From an uncultured Lachnospiraceae bacterium (GTDB lineage: Bacteria > Bacillota > Clostridia > Lachnospirales > Lachnospiraceae), in assembly GCA_934351765.1 (NCBI GenBank), contig CAKRJM010000098.1:1-8052 (forward strand): DNA of 8,052 nucleotides, given 5' to 3'. The position numbers were made by a program, and so were the translations under genes. The notes beneath the pieces are model-generated. The model did no database searches and had not been told where the DNA came from. It worked only from the letters and a program-made list of their open reading frames with translations. Positions 1 to 6,490 of the stretch are shown in pieces. The stretch's first letter is position 1, and each line of letters begins with the position of its first letter.

Positions 1-290
1 ACCTTTGTCTTATTGGGAACGCCGGAACCGGACTTGATGTTGCATGCTTTCTTTAACAGAACAGCTGCCGGCGGAGTCTTTGTAATGAAGCTGAAGCTTC
101 TGTCCGCATAAACGGTGATGACAACGGGGATAACCAGATCTCCCTTGTCAGCGGTTCTTGCGTTGAATTCCTTTGTAAACTGAACAATGTTCACACCATG
201 CTGACCCAGTGCAGGACCAACCGGCGGAGCGGGTGTTGCCTTACCAGCAGGAATCTGTAATTTAATAAAACCAACTACTTTTTTTGCCAT
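1..290 (-). CDS. rplK: 50S ribosomal protein L11 (3' end outside window)
   Basis: L11 binds 23S rRNA at the GTPase-associated centre of the large subunit and is needed for factor-dependent GTP hydrolysis. The first 96 residues are visible, against about 141 in the usual family member; the rest lies beyond base 1. The N-terminal domain starts [18 protein letters not shown] and carries the hallmark proline-rich PPVGPALGQ at residues 22-30, the segment associated with thiostrepton-type antibiotic action. [12 protein letters not shown] (residues 71-82) leads into the C-terminal rRNA-binding domain. The ATG at 288..290 is preceded by a strong ribosome binding site (AGGAGGTG, 297..304) at 7-nt spacing, which fixes the start. 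It is the fourth gene of the rpmG-secE-nusG-rplK series, with a 103-nt gap after nusG that contains conserved-looking RNA structure. Identification is very secure from sequence alone. Confidence 0.97.
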   Translation of the reverse strand, partial: MAKKVVGFIKLQIPAGKATPAPPVGPALGQHGVNIVQFTKEFNARTADKGDLVIPVVITVYADRSFSFITKTPPAAVLLKKACNIKSGSGVPNKTK

Positions 291-311
291 TTTAGGCACC
301 TCCTAAATCAT

Positions 312-361
312 GTGGTATTGGACAGACACGCTGTCCCGATTAACGGCTTTACGCCTCCCAC
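312..361 (-). promoter_or_regulatory. structured leader before rplK, possible ribosomal-protein (L1-type) autoregulatory element
   Basis: Read on the minus strand, GTGG at 358..361 can close with CCAC at 312..315. Enclosed are a small GGC/GCC hairpin (345..355) and a 6-bp hairpin, GGACAG with CTGTCC (320..325 with 331..336, 5-nt loop). The closing stem ends 7 nt before the rplK Shine-Dalgarno. A GTGGGAGG...CCACAT arrangement before rplK resembles what I recall of the rplK-rplA leader in other Firmicutes, where L1 feedback acts; that match is from memory and not verified. The pairing is directly visible, the regulatory role is inference. Confidence 0.45.
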
Positions 362-364
362 GCG

Positions 365-385
365 CTGCCCGGATAAAACCGGCAG
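365..385 (-). other. stem-loop just after nusG
   Basis: CTGCC (381..385 on the minus strand) pairs with GGCAG (365..369), and an inner GG/CC extends the stem past one bulged G, leaving a short U-rich loop. It starts 8 nt after the nusG stop. No U-tract follows on the minus strand, so it does not look like a terminator. A processing or attenuation hairpin between nusG and rplK is possible. Confidence 0.4.
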
Positions 386-393
386 ACGTTTAG

Positions 394-909
394 CTACATC
401 TTTTTCACTTCTGTGAAACTCAGTTCAACCGGTGTTTCCCGGCCAAACATGTCGACATTGATGGTAACAGACTGTTTGCTCTCGTTGATCTCGCGGATAT
501 TTCCAACGGTACCCTCCCAGGCGCCGGCAGTTACAACCACGGCATCTCCAAGCTCCAGATCCAGGGTAAGCTCGCCCTTCTGGATTCCCAGCGGCAGCAT
601 CTCTGCATCGGATAAGGGAACCGGTTTGGATCCCGGTCCAACAAAACCAGTCACACCTCTGGTGTTTCTTACGACATACCAGGTTTCGTCATTCATAACC
701 ATGTTGATCAGGACATAACCGGGAAACAGTTTCTTCTGAACCTGTTTCTTTACTCCGTTTTTGACCTCCACAACATCTTCCATAGGAACGGTCACTTCCA
801 GGATCTGGTCATGCAGGTTGCGGTTTTCAATTGTTTTTTCAATATCAACTTTTACCTTGTTTTCATATCCGGAATAAGTATGCACTACATACCAATTCGA
901 CTCTGCCAT
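394..909 (-). CDS. nusG: transcription termination/antitermination factor NusG
   Basis: NusG binds RNA polymerase through its NGN domain and modulates elongation, pausing and termination; its KOW domain contacts partners such as Rho or ribosomal protein S10. The chosen product is 171 aa, normal for the family. The NGN domain covers about residues 4-112 (WYVVHTYSGYENKV at 6-19; LFPGYVLINM at 61-70; VRNTRGVTGFVG at 80-91). The KOW domain starts near 120 (GDAVVVTAGAWEGTVGNI), and the C-terminus ends in the typical FGRETPVELSFTEV. The ATG at 907..909 is preferred because AGGTG (916..920) sits 6 nt upstream. A GTG at 916..918, three codons earlier, overlaps that binding site and is unlikely. The gene begins 15 nt after the secE stop, so the two are surely co-transcribed. 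Confidence 0.97.
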   Translation of the reverse strand: MAESNWYVVHTYSGYENKVKVDIEKTIENRNLHDQILEVTVPMEDVVEVKNGVKKQVQKKLFPGYVLINMVMNDETWYVVRNTRGVTGFVGPGSKPVPLSDAEMLPLGIQKGELTLDLELGDAVVVTAGAWEGTVGNIREINESKQSVTINVDMFGRETPVELSFTEVKKM

Positions 910-924
910 ATCCCTCACCTATCC

Positions 925-1116
925 TTATATTACGAAATTGATGCCGAACTTGATCACCAGATCCAGCAATGCAATCACTGCACCCAGGAACACAGATGTG
1001 AGCACGACCGCAACGGTCTCTCTTGTGAAAGACTTCTTGTCGGGCCAGATAATCTTCTTGAACTCTGCTTTCAGGTTCTTGAACACACTTTTTTTCTTCT
1101 TTGCGCTTTCTTCCAT
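925..1116 (-). CDS. secE: preprotein translocase subunit SecE
   Basis: SecE is the essential clamp subunit of the SecYEG channel in the cytoplasmic membrane. The product is 63 aa, matching the short single-helix form of Gram-positive bacteria. A lysine-rich start (KKKK at 6-9) is followed by the conserved amphipathic helix and hinge (LKAEFKKIIWPDKKSFTRET, residues 15-34), with the signature E-x-x-x-x-x-W-P pattern, then one transmembrane segment at about 35-60. I chose the ATG at 1114..1116, with a modest GTGAG-type binding site 7 nt upstream. A GTG at 1126..1128 would add four residues, but its purine-rich AGGA lies too close to it. The gene lies between rpmG (32-nt gap) and nusG, the classic order. 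Confidence 0.95.
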   Translation of the reverse strand: MEESAKKKKSVFKNLKAEFKKIIWPDKKSFTRETVAVVLTSVFLGAVIALLDLVIKFGINFVI

Positions 1117-1148
1117 GTTCGATCTCACTTTCCTGCCGCAGCCACCAA

Positions 1149-1298
1149 TTACTTGGTCTCCTTATGCAGCGTGTGTGTCTTGCAGAACTTGCAATACTTC
1201 TTGGTTTCCATTCTCTCAGGATGTGTCTTCTTATCCTTTGTCATGTTGTAATTCCGCTGCTTGCATTCCGTACATGCCAATGTTACTCTTACACGCAC
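1149..1298 (-). CDS. rpmG: 50S ribosomal protein L33, zinc-binding (C+) type
   Basis: L33 is a small protein of the large ribosomal subunit near the exit tRNA site. The product is 49 aa, beginning [19 protein letters not shown] and ending [10 protein letters not shown]. Two CxxC pairs (C9/C12 and C36/C39) form a zinc ribbon, so this is the zinc-containing paralogue type rather than the cysteine-free form some bacteria use under zinc limitation. Translation starts at a GTG (1296..1298) with an excellent ribosome binding site, GGAGGTG (1305..1311), 6 nt upstream. It heads the operon rpmG-secE-nusG-rplK and is served by the promoter at 1374..1402. No tRNA gene lies between it and secE. Confidence 0.95.
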   Translation of the reverse strand: MRVRVTLACTECKQRNYNMTKDKKTHPERMETKKYCKFCKTHTLHKETK

Positions 1299-1367
1299 AA
1301 CTTCCACCTCCGTTATCGTTTTTTTGTAATTCGGGCCAAAAAAAAAGAGCCCTTTGCTTCCATACGC
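1299..1367 (-). promoter_or_regulatory. rpmG operon leader with small upstream reading frame and homopolymer runs
   Basis: The expected 5' UTR of the rpmG operon is about 69 nt, taking transcription to start roughly 7 nt after the -10 box. It contains a U9 run (1338..1346) flanked by GGGC and GCCC, which can form a 4-bp stem around it, and an A7 run (1319..1325). An ATG at 1361..1363 opens a 16-codon frame ([16 protein letters not shown]) ending in TAA at 1313..1315, one base before the rpmG binding site. Its start would be only a few bases from the predicted transcript start, so translation is doubtful. The sequence facts are certain; any control role is inference. Confidence 0.35.
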
Positions 1368-1373
1368 TCCCCC

Positions 1374-1402
1374 ATCTTACCACAAATTCATCGGATAGTC
1401 AA
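1374..1402 (-). promoter_or_regulatory. sigma-A type promoter of the rpmG-secE-nusG-rplK operon
   Basis: On the minus strand the -35 box is TTGACT (1397..1402), followed by a 17-bp spacer (1380..1396) and the -10 box TAAGAT (1374..1379). A TG one base upstream of the -10 box makes it an extended -10. This is close to consensus at ideal spacing and lies about 75 bp upstream of the rpmG start. Predicted transcript start is near 1367. Confidence 0.85.
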
Positions 1403-1466
1403 TACTTTTGCACAGCTTCGCAGCGGCCTAAAATTTGCCTTCCGCGGATCGGGTCGTCTAAACAAA

Positions 1467-1641
1467 TCCCGACATTTCAGACGGGAGTCGCGTTGCGTTT
1501 CCTGTGAATCTCCATGCGCCGATTCGCCGCCATTCGCGCGGAAACTCGCCCTGCGGGCTCAGACAAAGGCGCTCGGTGGCGGCTGCTAGCATGGAGATTC
1601 CCGACGGAAGCCTCACATACTCCCGCTTGAAATTGCCGGGA
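1467..1641. repeat. imperfect inverted-repeat (foldback) element, non-coding
   Basis: The two sides of this 175-bp stretch are inverted copies of each other. The innermost parts of the arms are a perfect 12-bp inverted repeat, GAATCTCCATGC at 1506..1517 and its complement at 1589..1600. Outside these, each arm carries a small hairpin with identical TCCCG/CGGGA stems and similar loops containing ATTTCA: 1467..1486 on the left, 1621..1641 on the right. The distance from hairpin to 12-mer is nearly equal on both sides. Inside, GCCGCCA (1526..1532) pairs with TGGCGGC (1577..1583), GCGC (1536..1539) with GCGC (1569..1572), and GCCC (1548..1551) with GGGC (1555..1558). Weak similarity seems to run outwards to about 1447 and 1661. 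No convincing protein is encoded on either strand. It could be a dispersed palindromic or MITE-like element, or a structured RNA. Confidence 0.7.
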
Positions 1642-1740
1642 TCTGTACAGAACACCGTTTGCGGCTCCACCCTGTCCAGCCAGCCGGCACAATCTTAAGT
1701 TGCTCTGTTTGGTCAGGGCAGTGGACCCGCGAAGAAATAA
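1642..1740. other. intergenic remainder between inverted-repeat element and the DUF975/CmpB-like gene
   Basis: This is the 3' flank of the membrane-protein gene that ends at 1741. It contains an 8-bp palindrome (CTGTACAG, 1643..1650) at its boundary and a possible long-range pairing of CCACCCTG with CAGGGCAGTGG. I see no hairpin followed by a U-tract, so no intrinsic terminator is evident for the upstream gene. No promoter or gene is recognisable here. Confidence 0.4.
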
Positions 1741-3555
1741 CTACGAAACAGAGTCACCTCTTTCCGCCGCTACGCTGGTCGTAATTCCTTTTCCTGTGTT
1801 GGGATTAAACTTGGAGTATACCTGATCGGTGACGAAGATTCCTGCCAGTACCACACAGAGCAGGATCACGGCTTTTTTCGGAATCTGCCGGAACAGATTG
1901 TCCAGCATGGGCGCAGCCACATAGACGATGGCGATTCCGCCGAGTCCGAACACCAGAAGCCCCTCGGCGCAGATCCGGCCATGAAGATTCAGGAAATAAC
2001 CGCTGTAATCCCACCATTTCATGCCATTATGGGTCAGCTCCAGTGCCCAGGCCGTGAAATATTCCACAATGCCGCAGAGTACGACAGCACCAAAGAACTC
2101 AGCCACCGGCTTTTTCCGCAGACGATTTAAGAGTAAAAGGATCAGAACACCGCCGGTTCCGTAGATGGGAAGCCAGGGACCATGGAGCACGCCACGGTTC
2201 ACAAACTCGCCGTCGCTGATGAGATGGAGGCTTACCTCCCACAGCCAGCCGATAAAGGAAAAGGTAAAGAACAAAAGGATCACCGACCACACAGAATAAA
2301 ATCTGGTATACAGGATCGTCTCGGCCTTTCTCCGCTTTTCCCTCTCCGGGATCGGATGGAGACGGCCGGGATAGGAAAGTCCCTCTGCCGCACTTTTGTA
2401 GACCGTATACTGAAGCTTTTTTGCCTCCTGCTTTTCACAGGCACGTTCTTCCCCCGATTCTGTAAGGACAACACCGAACCATCTGGCCAGAAAGCCCCTG
2501 AAGCCGTGAAGATGAAGCTCCGGTATTTTTTCCCGGTTTACTTCATAGACATCGGCATAGGCTTTCCGAAGCACCCGTTCCGGCGCAGGCTCAAACAGAT
2601 AGGTATCGTTGAGCTTTTCAAAGCCTTCGATCCGGTTTTTCCGCGCCTCGTGGCGCAGTACCGCATAGTATTCGCTGTAAAAAGCACTTTCATACAGGTT
2701 TGTGAAGAATAACGGAAGCAGACCGAAGGTCACGATTCCCAGCAGGTTCCATCCAAGGAAGGACAGGCCGTTTACAAAGCACTCCCACTTGTGCCCCTTC
2801 ATCATCTGCCGGGAGAGGGTGACGGCTTCTCTTGCGGAAAGTGTCGGATTCTCCGCGATAATATAAGGCACCATATAGTAGGAATAATGCTTGATGACGC
2901 CGCCGGCAATGGTGAGCCACCAGAGCATTTCCCAGATCACACACACAAACATGACCCAGGAGACATGGATCCATTTCTTGACCCGGTAAAAATACAGAAA
3001 CCGCTGGATCGATACCTTTTCATAGGTCCGTCCTTCCAGAAAGATCCTCCTGGATACCGCACGGTACATATTCGTCAAAAGAAACCACAGGGAAAAGCTG
3101 AGCAGCATGCTCCCAAGCAGGAACACAGCCGTTACAAAATTTTCCGAGCCGGTAATATTAAAGATCGCACTTGCCAGAGTCACCAGAAAGGTTCCGCTGG
3201 TGATGTTGTTAACGATCTGTGCGAAAACGCCGCGTGTCCGCCCCAGAGCCGGATTTCCGTTCTCCACTTTCTGAACAGCAGCTTCTTTTATGGCCTCGGA
3301 GCGTGTTTTTCCCGCCTCCGTATCGCCCGTCACAATATCGGTATAGACATCGTAAATTCCCTTTTTGATACCGGCTCCGGAGGCTGCCACACCGGAAACA
3401 CTCTCTGTTCCCGGACGGATCGACCGGACAGACCGCAGAGTGCCGGTAAACTCGGCCCCCAGAAATGCGGCAATGAGACAGGCCGCCAGATAAATGAAAT
3501 AATGACGTTTCAGAGCATGCTTACTCCGTTTTTTCATTTCTTTTCTTGTTGGCAT
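1741..3555 (-). CDS. polytopic membrane protein: DUF975-like N-terminal part fused to CmpB-like (PF06541, putative ABC-transporter type IV) domain
   Basis: No specific function is known to me. The 604-aa product opens with a basic stretch and a membrane segment (about 18-36), then a soluble loop to about 115. It continues with several helices (about 121-162, 196-220, 262-285). The segment NPTLSAREAVTLSRQMMKGH (236-255) and the following helix look like DUF975-family integral membrane proteins. A charged cytoplasmic-type linker (about 300-415) joins this to the C-terminal part (about 420-580). There, FIGWLWEVSLHLI, FVNRGVLHGPWLPIYGTGG, GIVEYFTAWALE and KWWDYSGYFLNLHGRICAEG are the highly conserved blocks of the CmpB-like family, which is common in Clostridia. 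The ATG at 3553..3555 has an AGGAG (3562..3566) 6 nt upstream. It follows mgtE by 84 bp with no clear promoter between, so co-transcription is likely. Domain names are from recognition, not a search. Confidence 0.8.
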   Translation of the reverse strand: MPTRKEMKKRSKHALKRHYFIYLAACLIAAFLGAEFTGTLRSVRSIRPGTESVSGVAASGAGIKKGIYDVYTDIVTGDTEAGKTRSEAIKEAAVQKVENGNPALGRTRGVFAQIVNNITSGTFLVTLASAIFNITGSENFVTAVFLLGSMLLSFSLWFLLTNMYRAVSRRIFLEGRTYEKVSIQRFLYFYRVKKWIHVSWVMFVCVIWEMLWWLTIAGGVIKHYSYYMVPYIIAENPTLSAREAVTLSRQMMKGHKWECFVNGLSFLGWNLLGIVTFGLLPLFFTNLYESAFYSEYYAVLRHEARKNRIEGFEKLNDTYLFEPAPERVLRKAYADVYEVNREKIPELHLHGFRGFLARWFGVVLTESGEERACEKQEAKKLQYTVYKSAAEGLSYPGRLHPIPEREKRRKAETILYTRFYSVWSVILLFFTFSFIGWLWEVSLHLISDGEFVNRGVLHGPWLPIYGTGGVLILLLLNRLRKKPVAEFFGAVVLCGIVEYFTAWALELTHNGMKWWDYSGYFLNLHGRICAEGLLVFGLGGIAIVYVAAPMLDNLFRQIPKKAVILLCVVLAGIFVTDQVYSKFNPNTGKGITTSVAAERGDSVS

Positions 3556-3639
3556 CTCGTTCTCCTGTTTCTTCCTTCTATGCTATGTCTGGAACATTTG
3601 TCTGCATTCTTCCCGCTTTCATCGTTTCCGTCTTACAGC

Positions 3640-4974
3640 TTACAGCTTAAACAGGCTGGTCGCAATGGAAAAATAGATCGTGATGGCCGCCGCATCCACG
3701 CAGGTTGTGATCAGAGGAGCCGCCACCAGCGCCGGATCCAGCCTCAGGCGTTTTGCCAGCATGGGAAGACTGCTGCCGATGAGCTCCGCCAGGCTGACCG
3801 TACATATCAGAGTCATACCGATCAGAACGGCAAGCTTCATATTCTGGCCGTACATGATATAGATCCGGATCCCATTGACGATAGCCAGAGTCGTACTGAC
3901 CATAAGCGCCACACGGATCTCTTTCCAGACGACCTTAAAGAAGTCACCAAGACCGATCTCGTCAATAGCCATACCTCGAATGATCAGCGCCGCACTCTGG
4001 GAGCCGCCGTTTCCGCTGGTATCCATCAGCATCGGAATAAAACCGACCAGTGCCGGGATTGCCGCAAAGGCTTCTTCATATTTATTGATGATCATTCCCG
4101 TAAAGGTTGCGGAAAGCATCAGCAGAAGCAGCCAGGGAAGCCGGTTTCTTGCATGCTTCCAGACCGGTGTGGAAAAATAGGAATCCTCACTGGGTGCCAC
4201 AGCTGCCATAAGGGCAATATCCTCCGTTGCCTCATCCTGTAACACCTCCATAGCATCATCCACAGTCACGATCCCGACCATGCAGCCTTCCCGGTCCACA
4301 ACCGGAAGTGCAATAAGGCCGTACTTGCGGATCAGCTTCGCGGCCTCCTCCTGGTCATCATGGGTATTCACAGAAATAATATTCGTCTCCATGATGTCCT
4401 CAATGACCCGGTCCTCATTCCCGATCAGTAAATCCTTGGCCGTAACGATCCCCAGAAGTTTTTTATTCCGGATCACATAACAGGTATAGATCGTCTCGCT
4501 GTCGATCCCGACCCGGCGGATCTTGGTGATCGCCTCCTTCACCGTCATCTGCGGCTTCAGATCCACATATTCTACCGTCATGACACTGCCTACACTGTCA
4601 TCCGGGTAGCTCAGAAGCTGATTCAGCTGCCTTCTGGTCTGCAGATCTGTATTGGACAAAATACGCTCTACCACATTAGCCGGCATTTCCTCCAGAAGAT
4701 CTGCCGTATCATCCAGAAACATATCGTCAAGGATCTCTTTCAGCTCCCGGTCGGTAAAGGCTTCTACCAGGATCTGCTGCTGCTCCGCTTCCATGTTGCT
4801 GAAGGTCTCTGCGCCTTTTTCTTTTCCGACAAGCCGAAATGCCATGACCATCTGTTTCTCCGGAAGTTCTTCCAGAAGCTCCGCCAGATCGACCTCGTTC
4901 ATCTCCGCAAACGCTTCCTTAACCGTTTTATACTGCTTCTTCTCCAGAAGCTCACAGATCTCTTTTTCTGTCAC
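3640..4974 (-). CDS. mgtE: magnesium transporter MgtE
   Basis: MgtE is a homodimeric Mg2+ channel of the cytoplasmic membrane, gated by intracellular Mg2+ through its cytosolic domains. The 444-aa product has the full architecture. The acidic superhelical N domain covers about 5-125 (LAELLEELPEK at 30-40; DDTADLLEEMPANVVERIL at 88-106). Two CBS domains follow at about 130-190 and 195-255 (GSVMTVEYVDL; ALPVVDREGCMVGIVTVDDAM). A plug-helix-like stretch leads into five membrane segments (about 278-444). The pore signature PMLMDTSGNGGSQSAALI (314-331) and a conserved Asp in the last helix (D427 in TTCVDAAAITIYF), matching the residue tied to ion selectivity in Thermus MgtE, are present. The start is a GTG (4972..4974) behind a purine-rich GGGGGAGG; the next in-frame Met (residue 25) would cut into the N domain. 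The promoter is probably at 5091..5120. Confidence 0.95.
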   Translation of the reverse strand: MTEKEICELLEKKQYKTVKEAFAEMNEVDLAELLEELPEKQMVMAFRLVGKEKGAETFSNMEAEQQQILVEAFTDRELKEILDDMFLDDTADLLEEMPANVVERILSNTDLQTRRQLNQLLSYPDDSVGSVMTVEYVDLKPQMTVKEAITKIRRVGIDSETIYTCYVIRNKKLLGIVTAKDLLIGNEDRVIEDIMETNIISVNTHDDQEEAAKLIRKYGLIALPVVDREGCMVGIVTVDDAMEVLQDEATEDIALMAAVAPSEDSYFSTPVWKHARNRLPWLLLLMLSATFTGMIINKYEEAFAAIPALVGFIPMLMDTSGNGGSQSAALIIRGMAIDEIGLGDFFKVVWKEIRVALMVSTTLAIVNGIRIYIMYGQNMKLAVLIGMTLICTVSLAELIGSSLPMLAKRLRLDPALVAAPLITTCVDAAAITIYFSIATSLFKL

Positions 4975-5046
4975 TGTCCTCCCCCTTTCCTGCTGTTCTG
5001 CTTTTATAGACTGATAAATTCCGGGAAATTTCCTGTTTTACAAAAG

Positions 5047-5078
5047 AAAGGTACAACCGTAAGAAACGGCGTACCTTT
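5047..5078 (-). terminator. hairpin after the MATE gene, terminator-like, inside the mgtE leader
   Basis: AAAGGTAC (minus-strand reading of 5071..5078) pairs with GTACCTTT (5047..5054), and an inner CCGT/ACGG (5066..5069 with 5057..5060) stacks on it with a small bulge and a 5-nt loop. The bases after it on the minus strand are only weakly U-rich (CTTTTG). It lies about 20 nt past the MATE stop and also just after the predicted mgtE transcript start. It may therefore end the MATE transcript, attenuate mgtE, or both. The structure is clear; the terminator role is uncertain. Confidence 0.5.
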
Positions 5079-5090
5079 TCTACTGATATA

Positions 5091-5120
5091 GTTATACTAT
5101 AAAACTATTTTTTCTGTCAA
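5091..5120 (-). promoter_or_regulatory. sigma-A type promoter for mgtE, overlapping the MATE gene end
   Basis: On the minus strand a perfect -35 box TTGACA (5115..5120) is followed by an 18-bp spacer and TATAAC (5091..5096). The -35 box and spacer lie in the last codons and stop of the MATE gene (stop at 5097..5099). Predicted start is near 5084, giving mgtE a leader of about 110 nt. Confidence 0.7.
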
Positions 5121-6458
5121 CCTCTCCCAGTGTCCAAACCGGTAGTACAGCACCATCACCGTTGAGGTCAGTACCCAGGTAATGGGGTACACAATGGCCA
5201 CCCCACGGATGTCATGGAAGAAGGACATGATCCAGAACAGCAGAATACTTCGAATCACACAGAGATTCATTAAGATGATGAGCATGGGCGGCAGTGATTT
5301 TCCTGTCCCGCGGATGGTACAGGCCAGAACCTCATGAATCACATAGATCCAGTAAAAGGGAAAGGAATAACGGGCCGCCTGGATGCCGTAAGCGATCACT
5401 GCCTCTTCTTTGTTGAAGAGGCCGAAGATCGGACGGGCAAAGACGGTCATCAGCCCACAGGTAATAACGGTGACTCCGATTCCCATGGCAATACAGACCA
5501 ATGCCCCCTGCTTTACCCGTTTCATGTTTCCTGCGCCGGTATTCTGACCGGAAAACGTTGTGGCTGCCTGTCCGAATGCCGCAATGGGATAGTAGATGGG
5601 AAGCTCCGCCTGAAAATAAACAGCGAATGCCGCAATGGCATCCACATCAAATCCATTGATCTGGTACTGGATCAGCACATTGGAAAACTCGATGACCAGA
5701 CTCTGGAGCCCGGCCGGTATGCCGATGGCAAGGATCCGTTTTGCACTGTCCCGGTCCGGCCTGATGCATCTGATATGCAGGCGATACGGTTCTTCCTCCC
5801 GAAGCAGAAAAGCAAAGGCCAGAAGTGCTGCCGCCGTCTGGGACAGGAGTGTGGCCATGGCCGCTCCAAGGACTCCCCAGCGCAGCCCTGCCACAAACAC
5901 GGCATCCACAGCCACATTGATGATTCCGCCGATCAGCTGGATCACCATAGGCACTCTGGAATTCCCCGTGGCACGGATGATCCCGGCACACATGTTAAAG
6001 GTCACAATGGAAAACAGTCCGCCAAAATAGAGCCGCAGATAGGCCGATGCGTCCGAAAAGATCTCCTCCGGAACATGAAGCCAGGTAAGCAGCACCGGAG
6101 CCAGAAGGACTCCAAACACCGACAGAACCGCTCCGCCGAAAAGTCCCAGAAAAACAGCCGTATGAATTGCCTTTTTTGTCCCGGCCACATCCTCTGCGCC
6201 GATCCGCTGTGCCGTCACCACCCCGGCTCCCACACTGACACCGGTAAAGAATCCCACCACGCAGGCCACCAGAATCCCGCTGGAGCCGACGGCCGCCGAA
6301 GCATTCTTTCCAACCAGATTCCCCACAAACAAAAGATCCACCGTGTTGTAAAGCTGCTGGATCAGGCTGGAGCCAAGAAGCGGCAGGGCAAAAAACAACA
6401 GCTGCTTCCAGATCACCCCCTCTGTCAGATCCACTGTTTTTCTGGATGTTTGTTTCAT
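5097..6458 (-). CDS. MATE family efflux transporter
   Basis: MATE proteins export drugs or metabolites across the cytoplasmic membrane in exchange for Na+ or H+. The 453-aa product has the usual length and about 12 hydrophobic segments in two homologous halves (about 15-215 and 240-440). The first helix region, LPLLGSSLIQQLYNTVDLLF, carries the conserved Asp (D41) typical of DinF-like members. FSGQNTGAGNMKRVKQG (302-318) at the junction before helix 8, and IRATGNSRVP (161-170) with its second-half counterpart TIRGTGKSLP (381-390), are family hallmarks. The ATG at 6456..6458 is chosen because a GGAGGGGGAG site sits directly upstream. An in-frame ATG at 6483..6485, also behind GGAGGAGG, would add nine residues and is a realistic alternative. 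Substrate cannot be told from sequence. It lies 137 bp after glgP with no evident promoter. Confidence 0.93.
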   Translation of the reverse strand: MKQTSRKTVDLTEGVIWKQLLFFALPLLGSSLIQQLYNTVDLLFVGNLVGKNASAAVGSSGILVACVVGFFTGVSVGAGVVTAQRIGAEDVAGTKKAIHTAVFLGLFGGAVLSVFGVLLAPVLLTWLHVPEEIFSDASAYLRLYFGGLFSIVTFNMCAGIIRATGNSRVPMVIQLIGGIINVAVDAVFVAGLRWGVLGAAMATLLSQTAAALLAFAFLLREEEPYRLHIRCIRPDRDSAKRILAIGIPAGLQSLVIEFSNVLIQYQINGFDVDAIAAFAVYFQAELPIYYPIAAFGQAATTFSGQNTGAGNMKRVKQGALVCIAMGIGVTVITCGLMTVFARPIFGLFNKEEAVIAYGIQAARYSFPFYWIYVIHEVLACTIRGTGKSLPPMLIILMNLCVIRSILLFWIMSFFHDIRGVAIVYPITWVLTSTVMVLYYRFGHWERLTEKIVL

Positions 6459-6490
6459 ACTCCCCCTCCCGCTGTGCTGTATCATTCCTC

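Noticed and set aside
1117..1148. tRNA gene between rpmG and secE, as found in some Firmicutes
   Set aside because: The spacer is only 32 nt, too short for a tRNA.
1338..1346. U9 run in the rpmG leader as an intrinsic terminator
   Set aside because: No stable hairpin precedes it on the minus strand; the run lies inside a loop flanked by GGGC and GCCC. On the plus strand it is an A-run.
1504..1698. Small open frames on both strands in the rpmG upstream region
   Set aside because: No suitable ribosome binding sites, several overlapping frames of similar length, and the sequence is explained by an inverted-repeat structure rather than coding.
3633..3649. Tandem AGCTGTA repeat at the end of mgtE
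   Set aside because: Only two 7-bp copies covering the stop codon; probably chance and too short to support a function.
2791..4242. Long plus-strand open frame (about 480 codons)
   Set aside because: It overlaps antisense the well-recognised mgtE and the DUF975/CmpB-like gene, its translation is rich in His, Cys, Arg and Gln without a recognisable fold, and it spans two unrelated genes. It is a mirror of their codon use.
4975..5084. Possible M-box (Mg2+) riboswitch before mgtE
   Set aside because: The leader is only about 110 nt, shorter than the M-box aptamer plus expression platform, and I could not recognise its conserved core. A covariance search would settle it.
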